Assembly (NCBI GenBank): GCA_913773715.1
Contig: CAJYHD010000035.1
Location: forward strand, 1 to 11,343
Reading direction: 5' to 3'
DNA from: an uncultured Sphingobium sp.
Lineage (GTDB): Bacteria > Pseudomonadota > Alphaproteobacteria > Sphingomonadales > Sphingomonadaceae
DNA length: 11,343 nucleotides
A program made the translations under genes and the position numbers. Position 1 is the stretch's first letter; each line of letters opens with the position of its first letter. The notes under the pieces were generated by a model, which saw only the letters and a program-made list of their open reading frames with translations, did no database searches and was not told the DNA's origin. This document shows positions 1-6,594 of this stretch, in pieces.

Positions 1-216
1 CATGACGCCGCGCACGCCGCCCCCACCTTGTCCGGGCGCTTGACCTTCGGCCTCGCGGTCCCATGCGGTATAGTCGAACGCCGCGTCGCTGCCTGCCTCG
101 CGCTCGATCGCTTCGAACTCGGCGCAGATGCGATCCCGAAGGGTCTCGAACCAGTTGCGTGCCGCCTGCTGACGATCGTACAGCGAGAAGGGAACGTCGG
201 GAACGGGATTGCTCAT
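1..216 (-). CDS. hemF: Oxygen-dependent coproporphyrinogen III oxidase, N-terminal part (runs off left edge)
   Basis: HemF catalyses the O2-dependent oxidative decarboxylation of coproporphyrinogen III to protoporphyrinogen IX in the cytoplasm, a late step of heme synthesis. The frame opens with an ATG at 216 and stays open for 72 codons to the left edge. Seen directly: an amphipathic N-terminal helix (SLYDRQQAARNWFETLRDRI, residues 11-30), a second acidic helix (residues 31-41), then W52 followed by a glycine-rich stretch GQGGGGVRGVM (62-72). This matches the family start, where a helical N-terminus leads into a conserved 'W-R-..-G-GGG-..-R-V' segment; the active-site histidines lie beyond the window. 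Its ATG overlaps the trmL stop in an ATGA arrangement, so the two are probably translationally coupled. It sits divergent to the bc1 operon, whose cytochromes need heme. The family call rests only on the N-terminus. Confidence 0.82.
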   Translation of the reverse strand, partial: MSNPVPDVPFSLYDRQQAARNWFETLRDRICAEFEAIEREAGSDAAFDYTAWDREAEGQAPGQGGGGVRGVM

Positions 217-671
217 TGCGGATATTGTCCTGTCTGGCGAAGCGCTTCGGACACGGCGATGCCGGTCGATACGGCGAGGTTCAAGGATCGGAAACCCGCC
301 GCCATCGGAATGCGGATACGGATGTCGGCGGTGTCGCGCACGTCGTCCGGCACGCCCGCGCTTTCCGACCCCATCAGCAGCACGTCATCCTTTTCGAAGG
401 CGACTTGCGGCAAGCGTTGCGAGGCATGACTGCTCATCAGCAGCAGGCGGCGGCCCTGCGCCCTTCGCTCTGCATCGAAGGCGGCGAAGTTCGCATGGCG
501 CACAACTTCGGCCGCCGCGCCATAGTCCATTGCGGCCCGCTTCAGCTTCGCGTCGCTGAACGCAAAGCCGGTCGGCATGATGATGTCCACGGGTATGGCG
601 AAGCAGGCCGCGAGGCGCAGCACCGCGCCGACATTGCCCGCAATCTCCGGTTGGTAAAGGGCGATACGCAT
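213..671 (-). CDS. trmL: tRNA (cytidine/uridine-34-2'-O)-methyltransferase, SPOUT family
   Basis: TrmL uses S-adenosylmethionine to 2'-O-methylate the wobble nucleotide of certain leucine tRNAs. The protein is 152 aa, the usual length for the family, a minimal SPOUT knot without an added RNA-binding domain. Visible motifs: N-terminal MRIALYQPEIAGNVGAVLRL (1-20) matching the family's 'P-x-I-x-x-N-x-G' opening, KRAAMDYG (44-51), LLMGSESAGVP (98-108, the 'FGxExxGlp' SAM-knot motif) and IPM...FRSLNLAVSTGIAVSEALRQ (121-146, the 'RSLNLS..' knot). The ATG at 671 is chosen because homology begins there and GGGAG (676-680) lies five bases upstream on this strand. The reading frame is open further to 809, with an alternative ATG at 683, but that extension looks non-coding. 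Downstream it overlaps hemF by the ATGA junction. Promoter unclear; it must lie in the divergent gap before petA. Confidence 0.9.
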   Translation of the reverse strand: MRIALYQPEIAGNVGAVLRLAACFAIPVDIIMPTGFAFSDAKLKRAAMDYGAAAEVVRHANFAAFDAERRAQGRRLLLMSSHASQRLPQVAFEKDDVLLMGSESAGVPDDVRDTADIRIRIPMAAGFRSLNLAVSTGIAVSEALRQTGQYPQ

Positions 672-880
672 GGCCGCTCCCATAGGGCAGCGAAGCCTTT
701 TGTAACAGTCCTTGGCGATTTGCTGTTGGCAAAGCGCGCGCGGTGCGGTTATCACGCCGATGAACCTGCCCGGGGGGAGGTGGGTGCGGCCAGCGCGCGC
801 GGCCCCCAATTCCCTTGAAAAACAGTGCCGAAAACGGCAGTGCGGCGGGATTAGGGGCGTTCTTGCAAGGGTAGAGGTGC
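672..880. promoter_or_regulatory. Divergent upstream region between trmL-hemF and petABC
   Basis: This 209-base stretch separates two operons that read away from each other, so it should hold both promoters. I see no convincing sigma-70 pair for either direction: a TTGAAA at 815-820 faces petA but has no good -10 element 16-18 bases on. The leader next to petA contains a small hairpin, TGCCG AAAA CGGCA (826-839), overlapping a direct repeat of CAGTGC (823-828 and 838-843). A purine-rich stretch AAGGGTAGAGG (867-877) just before the petA ATG is its likely ribosome-binding region. No gene is supported here. Confidence 0.45.
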
Positions 881-1447
881 ATGGCGAGCGTTGAACATAC
901 GGACGGACACGGTCTATCCGGCGGGCAGGAAGTGCGGCGCCGTGACTTTATCAACATCGCTGCGGTGAGCTTTGCGGGCGTCGGCGCTGTCGCCGTCGTC
1001 ATTCCGCTCATCGACCAGATGAACCCCAGCGCTGACGTGCTGGCGCTCGCCTCGACCGAAGTCGACATTTCCTCGATCCAGCCGGGTCAGGCGATCAAGA
1101 CGACCTTTCGCTCGCAGCCCTTGTTCGTGCGCCATCTGACGCCCAAGGAAATTGCCGAAGCCGACAAGGTCGATCCCTCGACCCTGCGTGATCCGCAGAC
1201 GCTCGAAGAGCGGACGGTCGATGGCAAGAAGGAATGGCTGATCACCATGGGCGTCTGCACCCATCTGGGCTGCGTGCCGCTGGGTGCTGGCGAAGGCGAG
1301 AATCGCGGTGAGTTCGGCGGCTATTTCTGCCCATGCCACGGCTCGTCCTACGACACCGCCGCGCGCATCCGCAAAGGACCCGCGCCCAAGAATCTGGAAG
1401 TGCCGAAGTTCAAGTTCACTTCCGACACCGCTGTTCTCGTAGGCTGA
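881..1447 (+). CDS. petA: Ubiquinol-cytochrome c reductase, Rieske iron-sulfur subunit
   Basis: This is the Rieske subunit of the cytochrome bc1 complex: it takes one electron from ubiquinol at the Qo site and passes it to cytochrome c1 through a mobile [2Fe-2S] head on the periplasmic side. The 188-aa protein has a twin-arginine type signal anchor, RRRDF (19-23) followed by a hydrophobic span (about 24-44), as expected for a folded, Tat-exported Rieske protein. Cluster ligands are visible in CTHLGC (126-131) and CPCHGSSYD (150-158): C126 and H128, C150 and H153, with C131 and C152 forming the stabilising disulfide by family analogy. The GPAP motif (166-169) closes the cluster loop. The span between the two cluster motifs contains the extra GEGENRGEFGG segment common in alphaproteobacteria. 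First gene of petABC; petB starts 11 bases after its stop. Confidence 0.97.
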   Translation: MASVEHTDGHGLSGGQEVRRRDFINIAAVSFAGVGAVAVVIPLIDQMNPSADVLALASTEVDISSIQPGQAIKTTFRSQPLFVRHLTPKEIAEADKVDPSTLRDPQTLEERTVDGKKEWLITMGVCTHLGCVPLGAGEGENRGEFGGYFCPCHGSSYDTAARIRKGPAPKNLEVPKFKFTSDTAVLVG

Positions 1448-1458
1448 GGTAAGAATCG

Positions 1459-2778
1459 ATGAGCTTTCCCTGGGCTGAGCATTATACCCCCAAGCATCCG
1501 GTGATGCAGTGGGTGGACGAGAAGCTCCCGCTTCCCCGCCTCGTCTACAACGCGATTGGCGCCGGTTATCCGGTGCCGCGCAACCTCAACTATTTCTGGA
1601 ACTTCGGCGTCCTCGCGGGCCTCGCACTCGTTATCCAGATCGTGACCGGCGTCATCATGGCGATGCACTATGGCGCGAATACGCTAGTCGCGTTCGGCAC
1701 CGTCGAACAGGCTATGCGCGACGTCAACGCGGGCTGGCTGATGCGCTATGCCCACGCCAACGGTGCGAGCTTCTTCTTCATCGTCGTCTATCTCCATATC
1801 TTCCGCGGCCTCTTCTACGGATCGTACAAGGCGCCGCGTGAGATGGTGTGGCTGCTCGGCCTCGTCATCTTCCTCCTCATGATGGCGACCGCCTTCATGG
1901 GCTATGTGCTGCCCTGGGGGCAGATGAGCTATTGGGGCGCGAAGGTCATCACCGGCCTGTTCGGCGCGATCCCGGTCGTGGGCGAACCGATCCAGACTTG
2001 GCTGCTCGGCGGTTTCGCGCCCGGCAACGCCTCGCTCAACCGCTTCTTCTCGCTGCACTTCCTGCTGCCGTTCGTGATCGCGGGCGTCATCATCCTGCAC
2101 ATCTGGGCGCTGCATATTCCGGGTTCCTCGAACCCGACGGGTGTGGACGTGAAGGGACCGCAGGATACCGTGCCGTTCCATCCCTATTATACGGCGAAGG
2201 ACGGCTTCGGCGTCGGCGTCTTCCTGATCCTCTTTGCGATCATGCTGTTCTATGCGCCCAACTATCTGGGCCACCCGGACAACTATATCGAAGCGAACCC
2301 GCTTTCGACGCCTGCGCACATCGTGCCGGAATGGTATTTCTGGCCCTTCTACGCGATCCTGCGCGCCTTCACGGTCGACTTCTTCTTCGTTCCGGCCAAG
2401 CTGCTGGGCGTGCTCGCGATGTTCGCGTCGATCCTGCTGCTCTTCTTCCTGCCCTGGCTCGATACGTCACCGGTGCGGTCGGGCAACTATCGCCCGACGT
2501 TCAAGAAGTTCTTCTGGATCCTCATCGTCGACGTGCTGATCCTGGGCTATTGCGGCGGTGCGCCTGCAGCCGAACCCTATGTGATGATCTCACAGGTCGC
2601 CGCGGCTTATTATTTCGCACATTTCCTCATCATCCTGCCGCTCATCGCGCGCTTTGAAAAGCCGCTCCCGCTGCCCGGATCGATCACGGAATCGGTGCTT
2701 CATCGCCATCATATTCAGGGCGAACAGGACGCGCTGCCCGGCATGGGCGCCGATCCTCAGCCTTCGAACGCCGGTTAA
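1459..2778 (+). CDS. petB: Ubiquinol-cytochrome c reductase, cytochrome b subunit
   Basis: Cytochrome b is the membrane core of complex III. It holds hemes bL and bH and forms the Qo and Qi quinone sites of the Q cycle. The 439-aa product is a full-length, fused bacterial type (b6 plus subunit-IV-like parts in one chain). The four heme-ligand histidines show the diagnostic 13-residue spacing: H99 and H113 (RYAH...YLH), H200 and H214 (SLH...ILH). The Qo-site PEWY motif is intact at 290-293, and [10 protein letters not shown] lies at 151-160. Eight or so hydrophobic spans are evident, ending with one at about 380-397, followed by a polar tail ([13 protein letters not shown]...). A GAGG ribosome-binding site overlaps the petA stop, pointing to tight co-translation. 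Second gene of the operon; petC follows after 14 bases. Confidence 0.98.
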   Translation: MSFPWAEHYTPKHPVMQWVDEKLPLPRLVYNAIGAGYPVPRNLNYFWNFGVLAGLALVIQIVTGVIMAMHYGANTLVAFGTVEQAMRDVNAGWLMRYAHANGASFFFIVVYLHIFRGLFYGSYKAPREMVWLLGLVIFLLMMATAFMGYVLPWGQMSYWGAKVITGLFGAIPVVGEPIQTWLLGGFAPGNASLNRFFSLHFLLPFVIAGVIILHIWALHIPGSSNPTGVDVKGPQDTVPFHPYYTAKDGFGVGVFLILFAIMLFYAPNYLGHPDNYIEANPLSTPAHIVPEWYFWPFYAILRAFTVDFFFVPAKLLGVLAMFASILLLFFLPWLDTSPVRSGNYRPTFKKFFWILIVDVLILGYCGGAPAAEPYVMISQVAAAYYFAHFLIILPLIARFEKPLPLPGSITESVLHRHHIQGEQDALPGMGADPQPSNAG

Positions 2779-2792
2779 GGGGGAACAGACAG

Positions 2793-3662
2793 ATGGTTCG
2801 CATCGGCGCATTTCTCGTCGGCCTGTTCTTTGCCGGCTGGCTGCTCATCTCCTTCCTCGTCGGCGCCTATGCCTTCGTGACGGAGCCGCCGCAGCCGACG
2901 GTGGAGCATGAATTCCACCTCGATCCCAAGCATGTCGCCTATTCGTTCGACGGTCCCTTTGGGAAATATGACCAGCGCCAGCTTCAGCGCGGCTTCCAGG
3001 TGTTCAAGGAAGTCTGCTCGGCCTGCCACAGTCTGAAGTTCGTCGCCTTCCGCGATCTCGAAGCACTCGGCTACAACGAAGCGGAAGTGAAGGCGATCGC
3101 CAAGCAGTGGGCGATCAAGACGCCTGACGTCGATCCCAAGACGGGCGAGATGTCGACGCGCGATCCGGTTCCGGCGGACTATTTCCCCAAGCCCTTCGCG
3201 AACAACGTCGCAGCGGCGGCGGCGAACAACAACGCCATCCCGCCAGACCTGTCGCTGATGACCAAGGCCCGCCATCATGGCACCGCCTATGTCTATTCGC
3301 TGCTGACCGGCTTCCGCAGCCAGGACGGCTATCGCAATGCCAAGGGTCAGGAGCTGCTGAAGGAATTCCCGGACGCCAAGACGCCCGAGGGCCTTCACTT
3401 CAATCCTTATTTTGCCAACCTGAACCTTGCCATGGCCCCGCCGCTGACGGCGGACGGTCAGGTAACCTATGGCGACGGCACCAAGCCGACCGTCGATCAG
3501 ATGGCGAAGGACGTCGCGGCCTTCCTGACCTGGACCGCCGAACCCAAGCTGGAAAACCGCCGCCGTGCGGGTCTGGCCACGATCATCTTCCTGCTGATCG
3601 CGACCGGTCTTGCCTACATGGCCTACCAGAATATCTGGGCGGACAAAAAGAAGGTGGCCTGA
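2793..3662 (+). CDS. petC: Ubiquinol-cytochrome c reductase, cytochrome c1 subunit
   Basis: Cytochrome c1 receives electrons from the Rieske head and hands them to soluble or membrane cytochrome c. The 289-aa protein begins with a hydrophobic signal or anchor segment (4-28). It carries one heme c site CSACH (75-79; C75 and C78 thioether links, H79 axial ligand), and the second axial ligand is predicted as M214 in NLAMAPPL (211-218). The family motif IPPDLS occurs at 149-154. A C-terminal transmembrane anchor (about 260-280) is followed by a lysine-rich cytoplasmic end (DKKKVA), giving the usual c1 topology with the heme domain in the periplasm. GGGGGAA just upstream of the ATG is the ribosome-binding site. 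Last gene of petABC; a strong terminator begins 27 bases after the stop. Unlike some alphaproteobacteria, it is not fused to petB. Confidence 0.97.
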   Translation: MVRIGAFLVGLFFAGWLLISFLVGAYAFVTEPPQPTVEHEFHLDPKHVAYSFDGPFGKYDQRQLQRGFQVFKEVCSACHSLKFVAFRDLEALGYNEAEVKAIAKQWAIKTPDVDPKTGEMSTRDPVPADYFPKPFANNVAAAAANNNAIPPDLSLMTKARHHGTAYVYSLLTGFRSQDGYRNAKGQELLKEFPDAKTPEGLHFNPYFANLNLAMAPPLTADGQVTYGDGTKPTVDQMAKDVAAFLTWTAEPKLENRRRAGLATIIFLLIATGLAYMAYQNIWADKKKVA

Positions 3663-3689
3663 TCACCGTCAGGACATGACGCTTGAAGA

Positions 3690-3722
3690 GGCGCGGTTCC
3701 TTGTGGGAACCGCGCCCTTTTT
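3690..3722 (+). terminator. Intrinsic terminator after petC, inside the apt leader
   Basis: An 11-bp perfect stem, GGCGCGGTTCC (3690-3700) pairing with GGAACCGCGCC (3706-3716), encloses the 5-base loop TTGTG and is followed by C and five T residues (3718-3722). This is a textbook rho-independent terminator for the petABC transcript. Its T-run ends only 13 bases before the apt ATG, so it also lies in any apt transcript that starts upstream. Confidence 0.9.
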
Positions 3723-3735
3723 CTATGGGGGCGGA

Positions 3736-4272
3736 ATGACCAGCGAACTCCTGACCAGCCTCGTCCGCACGATCCCCGACTTTCCCAAGCCCGGTATCCA
3801 GTTCCGCGACATCACGACCCTGCTTGCAGACGCGAAAGGGCTAAGCGAACTGGTCCGCGCCATGGCCGACATCGCGCGTCCGCTCGATCCCGACCTTATC
3901 GTCGGCGTGGAGGCGCGCGGCTTCATTCTCGGCGCAGCGCTCGCCTATGAATTGGGCGCAGGCTTCGTGCCGGTGCGCAAGGCGGGCAAGCTTCCCGGCA
4001 AGACGGTCGGCATCGACTATGTGCTGGAATATGGCACCGACCGGCTCGAGCTGCATGAAGGACAGGTGCCGAACAGCAGCCGTGTCATCCTGATCGACGA
4101 TCTTATCGCCACCGGCGGCACCGCCATCGCTGCCGCGCAATTGCTTCGCGAACAAGGGGCAGATATCCTCCTCGCGCTTTTCGCCATCGACCTGCCGGAT
4201 CTAGGCGGCCGTCTCGCGCTCGAGCAGGAGGGCATACCCGTCCATACGATAATCGCCTTCGAAGGCCACTGA
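3736..4272 (+). CDS. apt: Adenine phosphoribosyltransferase
   Basis: Apt converts adenine plus PRPP to AMP and pyrophosphate in the cytoplasm (purine salvage). With the ATG at 3736 the protein is 178 aa, the normal length. Visible motifs: FPKPGIQFRDITTLLAD (16-32, the conserved N-terminal segment), VGVEARGFILGAALA (56-70), RKAGKLPGKT (81-90, the flexible catalytic loop region) and the type I PRTase PRPP-binding loop VILIDDLIATGGTA (117-130). The start is set by the family N-terminus (MTSELLTSLVRTIPDFPKPG) and by a G-rich ribosome-binding stretch (GGGGGCGG, 3727-3734). The frame is open further upstream, with an ATG at 3676 adding 20 residues translated through the terminator hairpin; I regard that as unlikely. 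The leader lacks room for a promoter after the terminator, so expression would need read-through or a start inside petC. It converges on a nucleosidase gene that would supply adenine. Confidence 0.95.
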   Translation: MTSELLTSLVRTIPDFPKPGIQFRDITTLLADAKGLSELVRAMADIARPLDPDLIVGVEARGFILGAALAYELGAGFVPVRKAGKLPGKTVGIDYVLEYGTDRLELHEGQVPNSSRVILIDDLIATGGTAIAAAQLLREQGADILLALFAIDLPDLGGRLALEQEGIPVHTIIAFEGH

Positions 4273-4423
4273 TCTCGCATCAAAGGGTCGGGCAGGGGCG
4301 CAAGGCTGTCCTATTCGCCTAGGCAATGGCATGCAGGAACAGTCTTGCCGAGCTTACCCGATCCTTTTCCATAGGATCAGCCTTCCGCAACAAAATGTCG
4401 CATTTTGCGGGAAACATGCGAAG
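4273..4423. other. Gap between convergent apt and nucleosidase genes, with hairpins
   Basis: This 151-base gap joins two gene ends and contains no supportable gene. It holds GCCTAGGC (4317-4324), a 6-bp stem GATCCT (4360-4365) with AGGATC (4373-4378), and a bulged hairpin, CCGCAACAAAATG (4385-4397) against CATTTTGCGG (4401-4410), with a 3-base loop and a 3-base bulge. The last is the best candidate for a terminator serving either strand, but neither side has a clean T-run, so the role is uncertain. Confidence 0.4.
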
Positions 4424-5062
4424 TTAAGCGAGCGCAGTTCCGCTCAGCACATCCGCCAGCTGGTCCACGACCGCCGCCAGCCGTTCGTCCAGCAGATGCA
4501 GCAAAGCGGTCCAGCTATCGATATGGTCCAGTTCGCCCGGTCCGTCCGAAATACCGCGTAAGCCCATCAACGGCACTCCGAAACGTTCGCAGGCCCGCAT
4601 CACCGCGAACGTCTCCATATCGACCATGTCCGCGTCGATCGCGTCATAGGCCCCGCCGCTGACGATGTTCGCCCCGGTCGAAAGCCGCGCCGTCGGCCAA
4701 TCCAGCGGCGTCACCAGCGGCACATCGACCGGATGATTCACGAATGGCGTCACCCCCTTGGTAAAGCCGAGCGGCGATGCGTCCATGTCCCGCCACGAAA
4801 CGCTCGCCACCTGGAATATCTCGCCGAGTGGGCATATCCGCGATCCCGCTGATCCAAGCGATACGACCAGATCGGGAAGGGCATCCTTCAGCGCCAGATC
4901 ATGCAGCGCGACGCCAGTGACCAAAGCCGCCTCGATCGGCCCGACGCCGGTCATCAGCGGCGAGAAGCGTACTTGAAGATGCGGCCCATATTCCGCGCCC
5001 ACCGCCATGACGAACAGCACCCGCCGCCCGCCGAGCGTCTCGATGGAGAAGTCAGGCAGCAA
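4424..5062 (-). CDS. mtnN: 5'-methylthioadenosine/S-adenosylhomocysteine nucleosidase-like protein
   Basis: By family this enzyme hydrolyses methylthioadenosine or S-adenosylhomocysteine to adenine plus a thioribose or ribosyl product, relieving inhibition of SAM-dependent reactions. The 212-aa protein has the purine-nucleoside-phosphorylase fold signatures: VLFVMAVGAEYGPHL (15-29), SLGSAGSR (68-75), VDMETFAVM (147-155) and GISDGPGE (170-177). Aligning by eye with E. coli MtnN, E24 matches catalytic E12, M149-E150 match the ribose-binding M173-E174, and D173 matches the acid D197, so it looks active. It is shorter than the roughly 230-aa E. coli enzyme. The start is uncertain: TTG at 5062 overlaps the upstream lipid-kinase gene by 11 bases, GTG at 5020 is possible, and the first ATG (5008) would delete strand 1. 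No strong ribosome-binding site is seen, fitting translational coupling. Substrate could differ (another PNP-superfamily nucleosidase). Confidence 0.78.
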   Translation of the reverse strand: MLPDFSIETLGGRRVLFVMAVGAEYGPHLQVRFSPLMTGVGPIEAALVTGVALHDLALKDALPDLVVSLGSAGSRICPLGEIFQVASVSWRDMDASPLGFTKGVTPFVNHPVDVPLVTPLDWPTARLSTGANIVSGGAYDAIDADMVDMETFAVMRACERFGVPLMGLRGISDGPGELDHIDSWTALLHLLDERLAAVVDQLADVLSGTALA

Positions 5063-6020
5063 GGCGCAGGAACGGCACCGGCTCGGTCGATCGCAGCACG
5101 ATCGGCTTGCCCTCCGACGCTTCGAACAATTCGCCGTCCAGAATGACGCTGCTGTGATTGCCCTCGATGCGGATCGTGTCGCCCTGCTCCAGATGGATGC
5201 CGTGCATCTTGCGCTTGCCGATGCGGCCCGACAGGCTCGCCCAGACGAGGCGGAAGAGGGCGGGCAGGCTCTGGTCCACCGCCATCAGCTTCATGTTGCC
5301 GCGACTGCTGCCGCCCGGCTGCACACCCAGCAGCAAGCGCTCCAGCGTAGTGACGATCAGGACGGAAAAACGCCCGACCAATTCCCCCTCGCGAATCAGG
5401 GAAATCCGCACCGGCTTGCTCGACGGCGGCAGGAAGCGCGCGCGAATCCCGAACAGCAGCGAAATGACCACCGCCACCGCCGTCAGGAAATGGCTGAACC
5501 CGTTCGACAGGCCGAGCGGATAGATCTGGTTGCGGCAATAGAGCATATAGTCGGCGAGTCCCGCCCCACCCAAAAACATGCCCAGAACCGGGCGCGTCCC
5601 CGCCTGCCCATCCGACAACGCGATCAGTTCGCGCGCAACGACATGATCTGCCAGACCCGTCTTGGCGATCTCGACGATGCGCTCCAGCGCCTTGATCGGA
5701 TCGCCATGGATGCCGAGGTCGAGCGCGATGAGGTTGGTCTTGCCATTGGGCAGCACCGCGATCGGCGGCACCCGGCCGTGAAAATGCTCACCCTGATAGA
5801 GTTCGGTCAGCGACGCCTGCACCGTGCCGTCGCCCCCGTTGATGACGATGACGGTCGGGTTGACCCGCGCGATGGTCTGAAACGCACGCCCGATCTGTTC
5901 GACATGTTCGACTTCATAATGAAAGATGTCCGGGTTGCTCGCGCAATAGCTGCGCACGCGCGGAAGCGTCTGCCGGTTGCCCGTCGATTTGGGATTGGAC
6001 AGCAGGGCGACGCTCACCAT
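5052..6020 (-). CDS. Diacylglycerol-kinase-family lipid kinase (DAGKc domain)
   Basis: Members of this family phosphorylate a lipid hydroxyl (diacylglycerol, sphingoid base or ceramide) with ATP on the inner face of the membrane. The 322-aa protein has the full two-lobed layout: SNPKSTGN (8-15) opening the catalytic domain, the nucleotide motif NGGDGTVQAS (61-70), LPNGKTNLIALDLG (90-103), GGAGLADY (151-158) and a C-terminal LDGELF (294-299) that holds the conserved acidic 'DGE'. The loop usually written LPxGTxND reads LPNGKTN here, which marks a subfamily distinct from E. coli YegS. A hydrophobic stretch at about 175-190 may be a membrane contact. It begins 8 bases after the DUF2141 gene stops and overlaps the nucleosidase gene downstream, so it is the middle gene of a three-gene run. 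ATG at 6020 is chosen; a GTG follows directly. The lipid substrate cannot be read from the sequence. Confidence 0.87.
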   Translation of the reverse strand: MVSVALLSNPKSTGNRQTLPRVRSYCASNPDIFHYEVEHVEQIGRAFQTIARVNPTVIVINGGDGTVQASLTELYQGEHFHGRVPPIAVLPNGKTNLIALDLGIHGDPIKALERIVEIAKTGLADHVVARELIALSDGQAGTRPVLGMFLGGAGLADYMLYCRNQIYPLGLSNGFSHFLTAVAVVISLLFGIRARFLPPSSKPVRISLIREGELVGRFSVLIVTTLERLLLGVQPGGSSRGNMKLMAVDQSLPALFRLVWASLSGRIGKRKMHGIHLEQGDTIRIEGNHSSVILDGELFEASEGKPIVLRSTEPVPFLRLAA

Positions 6021-6028
6021 GGCTCAGA

Positions 6029-6523
6029 TCACATATATTTGAGGTTGATGGTGATTTTCGTCACGCCGGGACCGACCCGGAAAGCCGCCTTCTCGACGCC
6101 CGGCTTGCCAAGGTTGAAGATGCTGATCGACGGATCGTTGGAGAAGCCGCCGCCATCGCGTGTGATGTCGGTCTTGCCATTGCCGTCTCGGTCGTGCCGC
6201 ACCGCGATGCCGTAACGGCCCTGCTCCGGGACCGGTAGACAGAAGCGCATGCCACCATTGCTGGGTTTGACCGGAACGTCGATGCGGTGCAGCCACGCGC
6301 CCTTGGACAGCCATGCGTCCTTCGTCGCCGGATAGGATTGTACCCGCACCCGGCCCGTGGGCGCAGTGAAGCCGCGCACCTCGATCAGCACGGCCGGACC
6401 TTTCGCCTCGGCAGAACAGCGGCTGAGATCGTTCGTGATCTCCTGCCCATGGGCAAATGCGGGCGCCGCGGTCATCATCGCCGCTGCCGACATCGCACTC
6501 GCCAAAACTTTCAACATGACCAT
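6029..6523 (-). CDS. DUF2141-family secreted protein
   Basis: Function unknown. The 164-aa product starts with a Sec-type signal peptide (about 1-24; cleavage predicted after AFA24) and so is likely periplasmic or surface-exposed. The mature part is a single small beta-rich domain of the DUF2141 type, recognised from RHDRDGNGKTDITRDGGGFSND (109-130; here H110, D111, D113, N115, G116 and D119 are the key positions) and the C-terminal beta strand ITINLKYM. The D-x-D-x-N-G-x-x-D pattern at 111-119 resembles an EF-hand-type calcium loop. Two cysteines (C36, C95) could form a disulfide. AGGAG (6528-6532) precedes ATG 6523 by 4 bases and ATG 6517 by 10, so either may be used. Upstream in-frame codons to 6595 are not supported. 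First gene of the run with the lipid kinase, divergent from lptF. Confidence 0.83.
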   Translation of the reverse strand: MVMLKVLASAMSAAAMMTAAPAFAHGQEITNDLSRCSAEAKGPAVLIEVRGFTAPTGRVRVQSYPATKDAWLSKGAWLHRIDVPVKPSNGGMRFCLPVPEQGRYGIAVRHDRDGNGKTDITRDGGGFSNDPSISIFNLGKPGVEKAAFRVGPGVTKITINLKYM

Positions 6524-6541
6524 CAGACTCCTGGAAGCTAT

Positions 6542-6565
6542 AGCCGCCGATGAGGACCGGCGGCT
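6542..6565. repeat. 8-bp inverted repeat in the DUF2141 leader
   Basis: AGCCGCCG (6542-6549) and CGGCGGCT (6558-6565) are perfect complements around an 8-base loop ATGAGGAC. In the minus-strand transcript the hairpin would end nine bases before the AGGAG ribosome-binding site of the DUF2141 gene. It could be a leader structure affecting translation or an operator; there is no T-run to make it a terminator. Confidence 0.45.
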
Positions 6566-6594
6566 TGCCCCTGTTCGCCCCGCAAACTTATCCA
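6565..6594 (+). promoter_or_regulatory. Weak candidate sigma-70 promoter for lptFG
   Basis: TTGCCC (6565-6570) and TATCCA (6589-6594) are 18 bases apart and point at lptF, giving an expected start near 6601. The match to TTGACA/TATAAT is 4/6 and 3/6, so this is only a candidate. The -10 element lies between the arms of the inverted repeat at 6580-6616. Confidence 0.22.

Noticed and set aside
672..809. N-terminal extension of trmL to 809
   Set aside because: The TrmL family begins at MRIALYQ (ATG 671), a GGGAG site lies at the right distance, and the extension has no homology-like features.
815..843. TTGAAA at 815-820 as a petABC promoter
   Set aside because: No acceptable -10 element at 16-18 bases; kept only as a note in the intergenic entry.
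5007..6215. A 402-codon plus-strand frame opposite the lipid kinase and part of the DUF2141 gene
   Set aside because: Its product is Arg/Gln/His-rich and has no family motifs. The opposite strand encodes a clear DAGKc protein; such long antisense frames are common in high-GC genes.
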